Source: a virus. From it: DNA of 29,041 nt. The notes beneath the pieces were generated by a model. The model searched no databases. It saw only the letters and a program-made list of their open reading frames with translations, and had not been told where the DNA came from. The DNA is taken from IMG/VR virus record IMGVR_UViG_3300033994_002212, positions 1 to 29,041 of that record; one strand, given 5' to 3'. The stretch's first letter is position 1, and each line of letters opens with the position of its first letter. Made by a program: the position numbers and the translations under genes. This document shows, in pieces, positions 1-8,004 of the stretch.

Positions 1-197
1 TCTTCCTCGCCAACTAAATTCTGCAGACGGACCAGCTTATCGGACAACTCTTGCTTGTTTAATCCAGTATGATACATTAAGTAGTCTTCCATCTTGTTTA
101 ATGCCTCGTAAAGAGCGTTTATTGAAACCACACTGAAACCAGAATTATGCATGGCATCTTGCAAAATAGAGTCTTCTTCAGGACTAATGTTTTCCAT
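1..197 (-). CDS. hypothetical protein, N-terminal part (runs off left edge)
   Basis: An open frame reads leftwards from ATG at 197 through the window edge, giving at least 65 residues beginning MENISPEEDSILQDAMH. It is polar and predicted helical. It is divergent from the gene at 268, with about 70 bp between the start codons; a TATACT -10-like hexamer lies about 10 nt upstream of this ATG, so its leader would be very short. No family is recognised and the C-terminus is not visible. Confidence 0.6.
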   Translation of the reverse strand, partial: MENISPEEDSILQDAMHNSGFSVVSINALYEALNKMEDYLMYHTGLNKQELSDKLVRLQNLVGEE

Positions 198-267
198 GCC
201 TAAAGTATAAACCCATAAACACTTGTTAAAAGGAATGTATAATTAAAAGACAAGGAGATATGTATAT

Positions 268-549
268 ATGAAATGCGATAGATGTGTGTGGCACGAAATG
301 CCTAATAACACTGTTCGTTTAGTCAAACATGTGGAGCAATGCTCTGCCTGTTCAGATTACGATGTAGTTGCTGTATGGAGAGATGCCGAACTCGTTGTAA
401 CTAAAGAAGCTCTAGAAACAGACATTGTATTAGAAGAGATTGTTTTTAAAAAATACAAAAAACCTGAAGTATATGTGCAGACAGATGAAAGAATTGATTC
501 TGGAGAAGTAGCGGTTGAAGAAGAGGAAGTAGTAGAAGAAGAAGTATAA
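268..549 (+). CDS. small putative zinc-binding protein with acidic tail
   Basis: This 93-residue protein has two CxxC pairs near its N-terminus (CDRC at about 3-6 and CSAC at about 25-28), the layout of a small zinc ribbon. The last 20 residues are almost all Glu and Val. An AAGGAG ribosome site lies about 10 nt before the ATG, and a TATAAT hexamer lies just upstream. It converges on the beta-propeller gene, whose stop is only 7 bp away. Function unknown; zinc binding is inferred from the cysteines. Confidence 0.7.
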   Translation: MKCDRCVWHEMPNNTVRLVKHVEQCSACSDYDVVAVWRDAELVVTKEALETDIVLEEIVFKKYKKPEVYVQTDERIDSGEVAVEEEEVVEEEV

Positions 550-556
550 GTACTAA

Positions 557-1528
557 TTAATAACGTACTGCTTCTAAACTATCTAAAACCTTTTCTTTAG
601 AAATTGTTATTAAAAACGCTGCTATATCTTGTACACCAAAACTTATAATAAAATTACCTTTATGCTCAACTAATCCTGACGCAAACTCAACGCCAGACTT
701 TCTAAACTGAAAATGATCTGAGATACCAATAATCTTACCTTTTTCATCAAAACGAACAAAGCAATGAGTGTAGTTTCTTATAAAAGCATTAACGGTGCCA
801 AAAGAATTATTCTCTTGAACCGTTGTGTGTCTACCTATAGTTCTATGCATAATTCCTAAATAAGTTGAATCCTTTAAACTTATAAGATTAGTGTTACCTC
901 TTAAAGCATGAAGATCACTATTGTCACTCATTAGTGTAGTTAGCACACCATTTTTAACGGTGGCATTAGGACCATAAATAAAATCAAAATTGGGGTTATT
1001 GTCTGGAGGAAGCATCCAGTTCTTTTCTGGTCTCTTTACTTCTATGCCAGGAAACTTCTCCATGTGAACTACTTTTTCTGCTTTTGCATCAAGTCTACAA
1101 ATTGCCATTCTTGCAACTTCACAGAGTTCTTTCTCCATCATCACACAAGTAAAATGCCAAGCATTATCTCTCCAAAAAAGTTTTGGATCTTCCATACCTC
1201 TATCAAGTTTTATATTAAGTTTAGAAAAATCTATTTGACGAAGATTTTTTAATTCAAAGTCTTTATCCAACTCAGCAAAATATACTTTATTTTTTATCAG
1301 ACCAGAGGAATGGCTAACCGTATAAGCACCATTTGGTGCAATGTAATAATTACTTGACCTTATTGCTACTGCATAACCCTTCTTAGGTGAGTGACCAATT
1401 GAAGGATTTGTTGCAGACCAATGGGTATCTTTAGGATCTACATATCTAGCAAGTTCTTTGCATGCTGCATCAAAAGGTGGATTTGTTAATTTTGCATAGT
1501 CATAGAGACTTACTACTGGACTAGGCAT
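557..1528 (-). CDS. GH130-like five-bladed beta-propeller protein
   Basis: The 323-residue protein looks like the glycoside hydrolase family 130 / beta-propeller glycosidase group. Seen motifs are NPSI (about 41-44), RGMEDPKLF (about 110-118), EKNW (about 168-171) and a late SGVEFASGLV...ISFG..D segment typical of the last blade. Family members phosphorolyse or hydrolyse mannosides, or lie next to glycosyltransferases. Its start overlaps the end of the methyltransferase gene by 8 bp, so the two are translationally coupled. A role in sugar modification of the phage or host surface is inferred. The substrate cannot be read from sequence. Confidence 0.65.
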   Translation of the reverse strand: MPSPVVSLYDYAKLTNPPFDAACKELARYVDPKDTHWSATNPSIGHSPKKGYAVAIRSSNYYIAPNGAYTVSHSSGLIKNKVYFAELDKDFELKNLRQIDFSKLNIKLDRGMEDPKLFWRDNAWHFTCVMMEKELCEVARMAICRLDAKAEKVVHMEKFPGIEVKRPEKNWMLPPDNNPNFDFIYGPNATVKNGVLTTLMSDNSDLHALRGNTNLISLKDSTYLGIMHRTIGRHTTVQENNSFGTVNAFIRNYTHCFVRFDEKGKIIGISDHFQFRKSGVEFASGLVEHKGNFIISFGVQDIAAFLITISKEKVLDSLEAVRY

Positions 1529-2309
1529 CGTAAACTCCTTTAGGATATCTATCTACTACTTCAGATATTTTTCTTGAAACACCAAAAATATTATCTCCCA
1601 CATGATCCATTCTATAGCCAATGGCTTTCAATTTATTTACATCATGAAAAACAGGATCTTCAAAAGTATTCTCTGTCCAAGCTTTTCCATCAAAACCTGC
1701 ACTTTTTAAAAGACTAACTAAAGAATGAATACTGTACTCGTAATTATGCCTATGATATGCAGGTGGCACTTGGTAGTGCATATAAAAGTATGGCTCTATG
1801 CCATTAAGCATTTTTGTAATAGATAAAGAACTAACAGCATTAGGAGTAGTAGTAATTAGAGTTCCTTTAGGTTTTATAACTCTATTAATCTCAGAAAGCA
1901 TGGCCATAGGATCTATCTCCATATGTTCAAGAACTTCACAACAAATTACATAATCAAAAGTGTCTGGCTTTTCTTTAATTAAATGCTTTTCTAAATCTAA
2001 TTGGTATGTAGTGGCCTCTACCTGTTTTCCACCAAACTCAAAAGTTTTCTTAACTACAGAACTCTTCTTCTCATCTAACTCTGTAACATAAACTTCTAAA
2101 TCAGGAGCGAACTCTTTTAAAACTATTGGAACTAAACCACTAGTTGCAACCTCTAAAAGTTTTCCTTTAGGTTCCTGATCAAGTAAAACTTGAATAGTTC
2201 TAAGAAATCTTCTTTCATGAGTTTTATGATAGCTATCATCTTTAGGTATAAGTTTACTTACAAAACTAGCAAGTTTAGGGTTTATGTCTTTATAAGTATC
2301 TTTTATCAT
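1521..2309 (-). CDS. class I SAM-dependent methyltransferase
   Basis: This 262-residue protein has a Rossmann methyltransferase core. The glycine-containing motif I is LLEVATSG, an acidic residue ends the next strand (YVTELDE), and the post-motif is FDYVICCEVLEHME, as in Methyltransf_11/23 families acting on small molecules or sugars. A C-terminal cap contains YHRHNYEYSIHSL. Its stop overlaps the start of the GH130-like gene, which suggests a joint glycan-related job. The acceptor is unknown. No strong ribosome site is seen before the ATG. Confidence 0.8.
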   Translation of the reverse strand: MIKDTYKDINPKLASFVSKLIPKDDSYHKTHERRFLRTIQVLLDQEPKGKLLEVATSGLVPIVLKEFAPDLEVYVTELDEKKSSVVKKTFEFGGKQVEATTYQLDLEKHLIKEKPDTFDYVICCEVLEHMEIDPMAMLSEINRVIKPKGTLITTTPNAVSSLSITKMLNGIEPYFYMHYQVPPAYHRHNYEYSIHSLVSLLKSAGFDGKAWTENTFEDPVFHDVNKLKAIGYRMDHVGDNIFGVSRKISEVVDRYPKGVYDA

Positions 2310-2323
2310 TAGTTTGGTCGCAG

Positions 2324-2524
2324 TTAACTACTACTTACTACACCCTCTCGCTTCTCTGCTCTTATCCTCAGTTTTTCTGGTGAGTATCCTCCAACAGTTC
2401 TACCTGTTGCCTTACCTCTTCCAGAAACTGCTGGAGCAGTGCGTGGATTCTGTTTTCTTGCTTTAGTGCGACCACTACTTTGAACAGGTTCGCTAAAACC
2501 TTTACCTTTTTTCTGTTTTCCCAT
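2324..2524 (-). CDS. small basic Arg/Lys/Gly/Ser-rich protein
   Basis: This 66-residue protein is low in hydrophobic residues and rich in Lys, Arg, Gly and Ser, starting MGKQKKGKGFSEPVQSSGR. It has no recognisable fold and is probably disordered. Nucleic-acid binding is possible from charge alone. It lies 14 bp upstream of the methyltransferase in the same operon. Confidence 0.6.
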   Translation of the reverse strand: MGKQKKGKGFSEPVQSSGRTKARKQNPRTAPAVSGRGKATGRTVGGYSPEKLRIRAEKREGVVSSS

Positions 2525-2569
2525 AGCAAAAGAATACTAAATAAAATAAGCGACTATATGTAGAAACGC

Positions 2570-2743
2570 TTAACCTCTAGAGGAATAAAAACCAGAACCC
2601 TTAAAAAGCACTGGATTACTTGTAAAAACTCTTTTAAGAGGTTTACTACATACTGGACACAGTGTTTTAATCTGCTCTGAGCCCATTGGACGCTCCTCTA
2701 AATAAGAGTGCCCGTCTTCACATTGATATTCGTATGTAGCCAA
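2570..2743 (-). CDS. FmdB-like zinc ribbon protein (TTG start)
   Basis: A 57-residue frame begins with TTG at 2743 and reads MATYEYQCEDGHSYLEE, then TLCPVC, then VFLKGSG-like FKGSGFYSS near the end. This is the layout of the FmdB / putative regulatory zinc ribbon family: aromatic N-terminus, two cysteine knuckles, FKGSGFY tail. The first knuckle is reduced to C8 and H12 instead of CxxC; C29 and C32 form the second. It sits 10 bp after the reductase stop, with a weak GTGAG upstream. There is no ATG, so an ATG-only search misses it. Confidence 0.8.
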   Translation of the reverse strand: MATYEYQCEDGHSYLEERPMGSEQIKTLCPVCSKPLKRVFTSNPVLFKGSGFYSSRG

Positions 2744-2753
2744 AATCTACTCA

Positions 2754-4814
2754 CTATTTTGAGTTATCTGCAATAAGACGGATTTCGCAAGCGTCTGTAG
2801 TGCAGTAAGCCTCACCGATAGCGTCAGAAGCCATTCCAGCATAAACACCAGAGAAGTCGATAGGGAACAACTTCATAGTTGCATCTACATACTCTTCTTC
2901 AGTCATTTGTGTATATGGCATTTGAGGATAAGTAAAGTTTCCTGATGGTAAGAAACTTACAGTTTTTAGTTGTCCGTCATACATATGAAGGACAGTTCCA
3001 ACATGCTCTTTCTCTGTTTCAGGATTAAACGAAATAGTTACAGAGACAGAGTTATCTGACCAGTAGCGTTGTGCAGTTGCTGCAAGCGCCATCTTTTCAA
3101 AAATAGTTACATCTTTTTCTGCACGCTCTGCATCTGATTTGATAGGAAAGAAAACAACAGAAGTTGTGTCAGGTGATTCTGAAGCTGGTTCAACTCTATA
3201 GTTTGCCATTTTAAAAAGTGGAAGCATTGCATCAGAGTTAGCAAAACGAATTGCTCTTAAGAAATACTTTCCACCTGGAGTCCAGTGAACTCCTGGGCTT
3301 TCACCTGCAAGAATTGAAACGGTGCCAGAAGGCTTAACGGTTGTAGTTTTGATTGACTCACGAATACCAAGCCACTCTGAATAAGTTGTGTCGTAGTTCT
3401 TAATATTTTTATAACCTTCATCCATCCAATCACGCAAAATTGGTAAACCAACTTTGTCAGCAAAATTTGCAACACCTGACATAGAAGTACCAATACGACG
3501 ATTACGTTGCATGATTGCGTTTGTCTCTTCCCAGTGAGTTGGAAGAAGAGTTACAGTCTTTGCATAAAGATAAGCGAACTTTAGTGTGCGCTTGTAATCT
3601 TCTAAAGACTCATGACGATTTAGATAAGTTTCAACAAGAGTACACATTTCATATGACTCAAGTGATTGTTCAGCGCAAGGGTTGTAACCTGCAATGCGAT
3701 GATCTTTATTATTAATTGGATCTGCAAGACGGCCATACTTTTTAGAGACATCCATCCAAATAACGCCAGGTTCACCATTGCGAGCGATACCATCAACAAT
3801 TTTTGATAAGTCTTGACCAACGCTAACTGCAACTGAGTTATTACTCATCCAACCCCAGCCAGGAGCTTTTGGATCGTAAGAATTACGCTCTGGAAAAATA
3901 TCAGCATTTTTTAGATTTAAAAACTCATCGTCATCAATAGAGCCAATAAGAAGTTCAGCACTACGACGTACGTTGCCAGATACAACACAAACACCAATTA
4001 AGTTTCCAATATCTGCAATATCTCTTTTTGTTAACTTCTCTCCAGCACGATTGTTAAACAAATTATGTATGTAGTTATGTAGTCTTTCTAGAGGTTCGTG
4101 ACCTGCAGCAGTTCCACCGAAAGTTGAAATAGGTGCGCCAGCAGGACGGATTAGAGAGTAATCAAACTCTAAGCAATTCTGTTCAGGCTTTAAATAAGAA
4201 TTAACAAGCATGGTTAGAGAGTCAACCCAACCCTCGCGAGTGTCAGGAATTTCAAACTTTACGCACTCTTCAGATTTTGGTTTGTAAATTGTAAAATCTT
4301 TTTCAGCACCTTTATCATCAAAGCCAACACCAACGCCAAGCATTGATGCTTCCATTAAAAATCCAAAAGGTTTTGCTGGATCGTTCTTTGTCATTTCTAA
4401 AGTAGAAACAAAAGCACAGTTTTGTAGTGCTGCTGAGTTTCTTTGCTCATTAACAATTGGAGTTCCCATAACCCAAAGTCCACGTCCTGGTGGAGTCCAC
4501 TTCAAATTGAATAAACGATCAAATGCTTCTTTAGCAGATGCTTGACCGCGAGTATCGTTCCAAGGTAAACGGTTAGTTTTGCAATGATCTTTTTGTAATG
4601 AATACATGCCATTAATAACACGCTCACAAACATCAACCCAAGTCTCTTTAGTTCCATCCTCTTTAAGTCGAGAGTAAGTACGAAGAAAAGTAATCTCTCC
4701 AACAGAGTTATCAGCAGCGTCTCTATAACCAAAAGGTGATTTTTTACTTCTGTATCCTGATACAAAGTCCTCTGACAACTTAAAAGACAATACTAATGAC
4801 AATTTCTTCTCCAT
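2754..4814 (-). CDS. nrdJ: adenosylcobalamin-dependent (class II) ribonucleoside-triphosphate reductase
   Basis: The 686-residue protein reduces ribonucleotides to deoxyribonucleotides using a radical made from coenzyme B12. It matches the monomeric Lactobacillus leichmannii type (about 740 aa). Active-site elements are visible: C133 in QNCAFVST, the N378-P-C380-A-E382 loop with the radical cysteine, C391 exactly 11 residues later (same spacing as C408/C419 in L. leichmannii), and the C-terminal CTTDAC pair that recycles the active site. It lies inside the minus-strand operon, and a TATACT hexamer at 4890-4895 on the same strand could be an internal promoter. Its likely role is dNTP supply for replication, which depends on host or environmental cobalamin. 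Confidence 0.95.
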   Translation of the reverse strand: MEKKLSLVLSFKLSEDFVSGYRSKKSPFGYRDAADNSVGEITFLRTYSRLKEDGTKETWVDVCERVINGMYSLQKDHCKTNRLPWNDTRGQASAKEAFDRLFNLKWTPPGRGLWVMGTPIVNEQRNSAALQNCAFVSTLEMTKNDPAKPFGFLMEASMLGVGVGFDDKGAEKDFTIYKPKSEECVKFEIPDTREGWVDSLTMLVNSYLKPEQNCLEFDYSLIRPAGAPISTFGGTAAGHEPLERLHNYIHNLFNNRAGEKLTKRDIADIGNLIGVCVVSGNVRRSAELLIGSIDDDEFLNLKNADIFPERNSYDPKAPGWGWMSNNSVAVSVGQDLSKIVDGIARNGEPGVIWMDVSKKYGRLADPINNKDHRIAGYNPCAEQSLESYEMCTLVETYLNRHESLEDYKRTLKFAYLYAKTVTLLPTHWEETNAIMQRNRRIGTSMSGVANFADKVGLPILRDWMDEGYKNIKNYDTTYSEWLGIRESIKTTTVKPSGTVSILAGESPGVHWTPGGKYFLRAIRFANSDAMLPLFKMANYRVEPASESPDTTSVVFFPIKSDAERAEKDVTIFEKMALAATAQRYWSDNSVSVTISFNPETEKEHVGTVLHMYDGQLKTVSFLPSGNFTYPQMPYTQMTEEEYVDATMKLFPIDFSGVYAGMASDAIGEAYCTTDACEIRLIADNSK

Positions 4815-4899
4815 CTACTTGTAAACAAAAACAAACACTATGTTAGTGGTTGATTGATATTTCTTGGGGTTACCCTCTTGGGAATATTAAGTATACAAG

Positions 4900-5142
4900 T
4901 TATTCGAAAAGATTAATTTGATTCGGATAAACTTCATCTTTAACTTTGACACCTAGAACAACACTAATAGCTGCTTTAACGCCTGCACAAAAATGTTCTG
5001 GTTGTTCTGAAAACTCTGCTGCTTTTAAAAGATTCTCTAACTTAGTAGCAAGAGAGTGTCTTACCTCTGCCTCTACTAAACTTCTAGTTGCGTCCCAGTG
5101 AGACCAATCAACGCCAACGTAAGCAGAATTATCGTAACTCAT
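4900..5142 (-). CDS. hypothetical protein
   Basis: This 80-residue soluble protein is not recognised. It has a helical middle (LVEAEVRHSLATKLENLLKAAEF) and a beta-rich end. Its start overlaps the end of the DUF4406 gene by 4 bp (ATGA), so it is co-translated with the nucleotide-metabolism genes upstream and the reductase downstream. Confidence 0.65.
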   Translation of the reverse strand: MSYDNSAYVGVDWSHWDATRSLVEAEVRHSLATKLENLLKAAEFSEQPEHFCAGVKAAISVVLGVKVKDEVYPNQINLFE

Positions 5143-5441
5143 AGTAAGTCTCCAATATCTTTAATAGGGATGTCGCATTGAGAAGCAACCTCAACCTCAA
5201 GTTTAGCCCCAAGAGAGTCTTGCCACCCTGGTAACAGGGCTACTATTTCGCAGTCGAGAAGGGCTCTTATATCTTCTCTCATAAAATCTGCTCTAGGTTT
5301 TGAACTATCCCCATCGAAAAGTTCAGACGGATCAAAAACTTTAAAACCTTTATCTCTTAATAACTTTGCTGCTTGCCTAAAAGCAGGGTAATTAAAATCT
5401 TCTATTCCAGTCATGGGACCAGACAGATAAACACTTTTCAA
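5139..5441 (-). CDS. DUF4406 family protein (nucleoside deoxyribosyltransferase-like fold)
   Basis: The 100-residue protein shows the DUF4406 signature: YLSGPMTGI near the N-terminus, N-YPAF, a mid segment RADFMREDIRALLDCEIVALLPGWQDSLGAKLE, and an A-SQ-DIP end. The fold is related to nucleoside 2-deoxyribosyltransferases, although catalytic activity has not been shown for this group. It overlaps both neighbours by 4 bp. Its place in a block with ribonucleotide reductase fits nucleotide metabolism, but that role is inferred. Confidence 0.85.
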   Translation of the reverse strand: MKSVYLSGPMTGIEDFNYPAFRQAAKLLRDKGFKVFDPSELFDGDSSKPRADFMREDIRALLDCEIVALLPGWQDSLGAKLEVEVASQCDIPIKDIGDLL

Positions 5442-5683
5442 TCTCTAACTCCAAACAAAGACTTAAATATATCTAAACAGGTAGGACAAACTGGATATTT
5501 ATCAGGGTCTCTAGAGGGAACCCAAATTTTTCCACAAAGAGCCACTACTGGAGTGCCTTCAATTAGAGCTTTGGTTGCCTCTTCTTTTTCAACGTAGTGA
5601 GAGAATCTTTCATGATCTCCGTTGTCGTTAGTAACGCCAGACGTTTCTAATTCTTCAATTAGAAGATTTTTCATTGCACTCAT
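5438..5683 (-). CDS. DUF3039 family protein
   Basis: The 81-residue protein carries the actinobacterial DUF3039 signature: HERFSHYVEKEEAT, then GTPVVALCGKIWVPSRDPDKYPVCPTC. The cysteines (LCGK and CPTC) suggest zinc binding. Function is unknown; the family is essentially confined to Actinobacteria and their phages, so this gene is host evidence. A second ATG three codons in (MKNLL) is an alternative start. Confidence 0.85.
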   Translation of the reverse strand: MSAMKNLLIEELETSGVTNDNGDHERFSHYVEKEEATKALIEGTPVVALCGKIWVPSRDPDKYPVCPTCLDIFKSLFGVRD

Positions 5684-5691
5684 ATTTAAAA

Positions 5692-5907
5692 TTACTTTTC
5701 TATCAATCTTTTAATAAATTTTTTAAACTTCTTCTTTTTGTAGTATTTTTTTGCAATTTTTACAGATGTCAGGCAGTCTTCGTAAACTAATCGATATTGG
5801 CTATCCTCGTTATAGAAATCCCACTCTAAGGGGTTCCGTTTCTTACTTAAATTTCTTTGCTTCAAAACTGCTTCAGTTGCCTTGTGTGCCAGTTTTTTAC
5901 TCTTCAT
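5692..5907 (-). CDS. small basic protein
   Basis: This 71-residue protein is very lysine-rich, with a KKYYKKKKFKKFIKRL-type C-terminus. An AAGGA lies about 13 nt before the start. No family is recognised. Nucleic-acid binding or a structural role is possible from charge only. Confidence 0.6.
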   Translation of the reverse strand: MKSKKLAHKATEAVLKQRNLSKKRNPLEWDFYNEDSQYRLVYEDCLTSVKIAKKYYKKKKFKKFIKRLIEK

Positions 5908-5945
5908 TTGAATCCCTAGTCCTTTGCGTCGATAAAACTATACCT

Positions 5946-6158
5946 CTAAGAACGGGTAAATAGGCTATAAACAATGAAAATACCTAAAATAACTAAACAC
6001 CCTAGAAGCACCCAACCGTCTCCCGTAGAGCCTCTATTTATGTAATATCTGCTCTCTTCATAGAGTTCATAGTCCTCTTGACCTAAAGGCGTGTATGGGC
6101 TTTCTGGACCCTTTAAGCCTGTTTTCTCATGCTTTGGCTTAGAAACACGTCTGCCCAT
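5946..6158 (-). CDS. small membrane protein with C-terminal anchor
   Basis: The 70-residue protein is charged and soluble over about 48 residues. It ends in one clear membrane segment (WVLLGCLVILGIFIVYSLF), followed by TRS. It is the first gene of the minus-strand operon; a GGATGAGG ribosome site precedes the ATG. Function unknown. Confidence 0.65.
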   Translation of the reverse strand: MGRRVSKPKHEKTGLKGPESPYTPLGQEDYELYEESRYYINRGSTGDGWVLLGCLVILGIFIVYSLFTRS

Positions 6159-6225
6159 AAAGCCTCATCCTTTCCATAAGTAGGTAGAGAGTACCACCTA
6201 AAGGGGCTATTTTCAGCTATTTTGT

Positions 6226-6254
6226 ATTATATAGCATGTCGTTTTTAAATGCAA
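6226..6254 (-). promoter_or_regulatory. promoter of the minus-strand block
   Basis: On the minus strand, TTGCAT (complement of 6249-6254) and TATAAT (complement of 6226-6231) are 17 bp apart. Transcription would start near 6219 and run into the gene at 6158. Confidence 0.6.
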
Positions 6255-6353
6255 AAAGGGGCCTACTTTCCTGCATTTTTGTCTATAATAAAGGGGGTTT
6301 TCTATTATAGATGAAAAAGGGTCAAAAACAACAAAAAACTCTAAGTTTGTGAA

Positions 6354-6389
6354 TAGTATACTTTTTTGCCTTTTAGGTGGTATACTATC
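6354..6389. repeat. inverted repeat ATAGTATAC / GTATACTAT
   Basis: Two 9-bp arms face each other across about 18 bp, and each arm contains the palindrome GTATAC. Further ATAGTATA copies occur at about 6422-6430. The arrangement is operator- or iteron-like. Confidence 0.5.
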
Positions 6390-6443
6390 CAAAAAGTAAC
6401 TAGTTATATCTAAAATAGTAAAATAGTATAACTATTAAACTAT

Positions 6444-6537
6444 CCATCTAACATCAATAAAACTAAAGTTACTCGTATTCATAGAGACTTTATCTCCACG
6501 CCTATAGTAAAGTATAGTTAGAATTGATGTTAGATGG
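6444..6537. repeat. perfect 15-bp inverted repeat in the divergent region
   Basis: CCATCTAACATCAAT at 6444-6458 is exactly complementary to ATTGATGTTAGATGG at 6523-6537, with a 64-bp spacer. It could form a large stem-loop in RNA or a cruciform in DNA, or be paired binding sites for a dimeric protein. Confidence 0.75.
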
Positions 6538-6569
6538 TTGGTTTATTTTAGTTAATTTAGGTGTTATAG

Positions 6570-6597
6570 TTGCATATTTTTTTATAGTGTGTATAGT
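6570..6597 (+). promoter_or_regulatory. candidate promoter of the 6688 gene block
   Basis: TTGCAT at 6570-6575 and TATAGT at 6592-6597 are separated by 16 bp and point into the plus-strand block. The leader before the first ATG would be about 85 nt. Confidence 0.4.
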
Positions 6598-6687
6598 GTT
6601 AGTGTATTGATGGATATAGGGGTAGTTGCGTATGGTTTTAGGTGCGTGCTATCGTCTTAGCCAAAGACAAAGAGATGAGGTAAGAAA

Positions 6688-6864
6688 ATGCAATACAAAG
6701 AAAATTGGTTTCCAATTGGATTACTTTTAGTTGTTATATCAATGTCAATGGAATCTTGGGGTAAATATGTTGTAGGAACTTTTGCAGCATTATTTATTTT
6801 AGCTTCTTTTGGATCATCAACTAACAAAGAAAAAAATGACTACAAGAGATACTACAAACCTTGA
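6688..6864 (+). CDS. small membrane protein, two hydrophobic segments
   Basis: A 58-residue frame starts at ATG 6688 after a GATGAGGTAAG ribosome site and reads MQYKENWFPIGLLLVVISMS. Two hydrophobic stretches (about residues 9-19 and 28-42) are followed by a charged tail ending YKRYYKP. Its stop codon overlaps the TTG start of the next gene (TTGA), a coupled arrangement that supports both genes. Function unknown. Confidence 0.65.
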   Translation: MQYKENWFPIGLLLVVISMSMESWGKYVVGTFAALFILASFGSSTNKEKNDYKRYYKP

Positions 6865-7091
6865 GCAAAGTAGATGAAGCCATAGATGCCAGAGGAATAC
6901 CAACGGCTGTATGTCCTCTTTGTGGAAGTGATTGGTTCTATGTTCCAGTTAAGTTTAACCTAGAAACACACAAAATCTCTGCATGGGGAACTGATGGATA
7001 CTGCTACTCATGCTCTAGCAAAGTTACTGTTGTAACTCCTGTAGATGGTGAGGTACTACTTGATGAAGATGAAGACGATAACAATGAGTAA
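6861..7091 (+). CDS. small zinc-ribbon protein with acidic tail (TTG start)
   Basis: The 76-residue protein has two CxxC knuckles, CPLC (18-21) and CYSC (48-51), around a beta-rich core, then a tail of Asp and Glu. It starts with TTG overlapping the previous stop and ends inside the start of the next gene. Zinc ribbons of this kind are common in phage early regions; the partner is unknown. Confidence 0.7.
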   Translation: MSKVDEAIDARGIPTAVCPLCGSDWFYVPVKFNLETHKISAWGTDGYCYSCSSKVTVVTPVDGEVLLDEDEDDNNE

Positions 7092-7302
7092 AAAGAAACT
7101 AGAAGTTATCAAAGGTGGTAATCAAGAACTGGATATAGAAATACCAGAACTAGACAAAAGAGTAGAGATTGCTTCAACGGCTCTACTTAAATACTGGTTC
7201 CCTAAAAGGGTTCCAGAAGATATTGAAAAGTGGGCAGAAATTGCTTACAACGATGCTTCAGCAGTAATTAAAGCCCTAGAAAAGAAAGGCTACCTTAAAT
7301 GA
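7084..7302 (+). CDS. hypothetical protein
   Basis: A 72-residue protein beginning MSKKKLEVIKGGNQELD and ending in a helical IEKWAEIAYNDASAVIKALEKKGY segment. A longer reading begins at 7045 deep inside the zinc-ribbon gene. The ATG at 7084 overlaps the upstream stop by 8 bp, as the neighbours do, so I chose it. Not recognised. Confidence 0.65.
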   Translation: MSKKKLEVIKGGNQELDIEIPELDKRVEIASTALLKYWFPKRVPEDIEKWAEIAYNDASAVIKALEKKGYLK

Positions 7303-7508
7303 CCTTAAGAGAATATTTCCTAATAGGTGCTGTTACCTTTGCGTCTAGTTTTCTAGCAATCTTTAGTTTCTCACTTATGTCGTTTTTTCATAAAAGAAAA
7401 ATAGCACTGAGAATGATAGATGACCTAAAAAGCGAAATAGAGACAGAAATGAAATTTAGAGACATAGTTAAAAGTAATTTTAAATCGGAAGGAGTAGACG
7501 ATGAGTAA
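7299..7508 (+). CDS. small membrane protein
   Basis: This 69-residue protein has one long N-terminal membrane segment (about residues 6-30, FLIGAVTFASSFLAIFSFSLMSFF) followed by a basic, helical cytoplasmic tail. It overlaps the genes before (ATGA) and after (8 bp). Function unknown. Confidence 0.7.
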   Translation: MTLREYFLIGAVTFASSFLAIFSFSLMSFFHKRKIALRMIDDLKSEIETEMKFRDIVKSNFKSEGVDDE

Positions 7509-8004
7509 TGAAGAAGAGTTACAAAACTCTGCCTTATCTGCTTTAGGTCTTACCTCTGAACAAGTAACCAACGTAGATAGACAGTTAAGAGATAGACCAG
7601 AAGCAAGAGATCCAAGAGTCTGTATCTGTGGACACTCTTTCTCTAGACATTACATGGCTGGAGGTGTCTCCATATGCAAACCATCAAAAATGAAATGCAA
7701 ATGTACATATCCAATGTATGTCCTAGAAACTAACGACACTAGAGCATTCCTAAGAAAGACTAGTGGGTCTGGAGCGTTCCATGCACTATCTCGAGGAATT
7801 GCTGCAACGGAGAATCATGGAAAGAAAATTAAGTGGCTAATTCCAGTTCCAATTGAGTGCTTCGAATGTGGTTCAACGACAGGGGTCACAATTACTCCCG
7901 TGTCTGAAAACAAAATCCCAATTGAAGTAGAAAGTTCTAGAAACGCGTTTTTGTGTATCTCATGCAGAAATCAGAAAAAGACAGCTCCTTTGGAAGAGGT
8001 CTAA
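7501..8004 (+). CDS. conserved actinophage-type protein with two zinc-binding clusters
   Basis: The 167-residue protein has an N-terminal Cys/His cluster (RVCICGHSFSRHY at about 40-51, then C59, C66, C68) and a C-terminal zinc ribbon (C120, C123, C152, C155). The phrase ARDPRVCICGHS...H...C recurs in actinobacteriophage proteins of unknown role. GGAGTAGACG before the ATG is a usable ribosome site. It is directly followed by the next start codon. Confidence 0.7.
   Translation: MSNEEELQNSALSALGLTSEQVTNVDRQLRDRPEARDPRVCICGHSFSRHYMAGGVSICKPSKMKCKCTYPMYVLETNDTRAFLRKTSGSGAFHALSRGIAATENHGKKIKWLIPVPIECFECGSTTGVTITPVSENKIPIEVESSRNAFLCISCRNQKKTAPLEEV

Larger units (their letters stand above)
6159..6687. 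other. AT-rich divergent control region, no gene seen
   Basis: This 529-bp stretch separates the minus-strand metabolic block from the plus-strand block. It contains outward-facing promoters, a pair of 15-bp inverted repeats (6444-6458/6523-6537), repeated GTATAC/ATAGTATA elements, and several TATAAT-like hexamers. No open frame with a ribosome site was seen. It could be the early control region or a replication origin; no sequence feature decides between these. Confidence 0.6.

Noticed and set aside
4815-4899. Cobalamin riboswitch before the reductase
   Set aside because: The 85-bp gap is too short and shows no B12-box or multi-stem structure.
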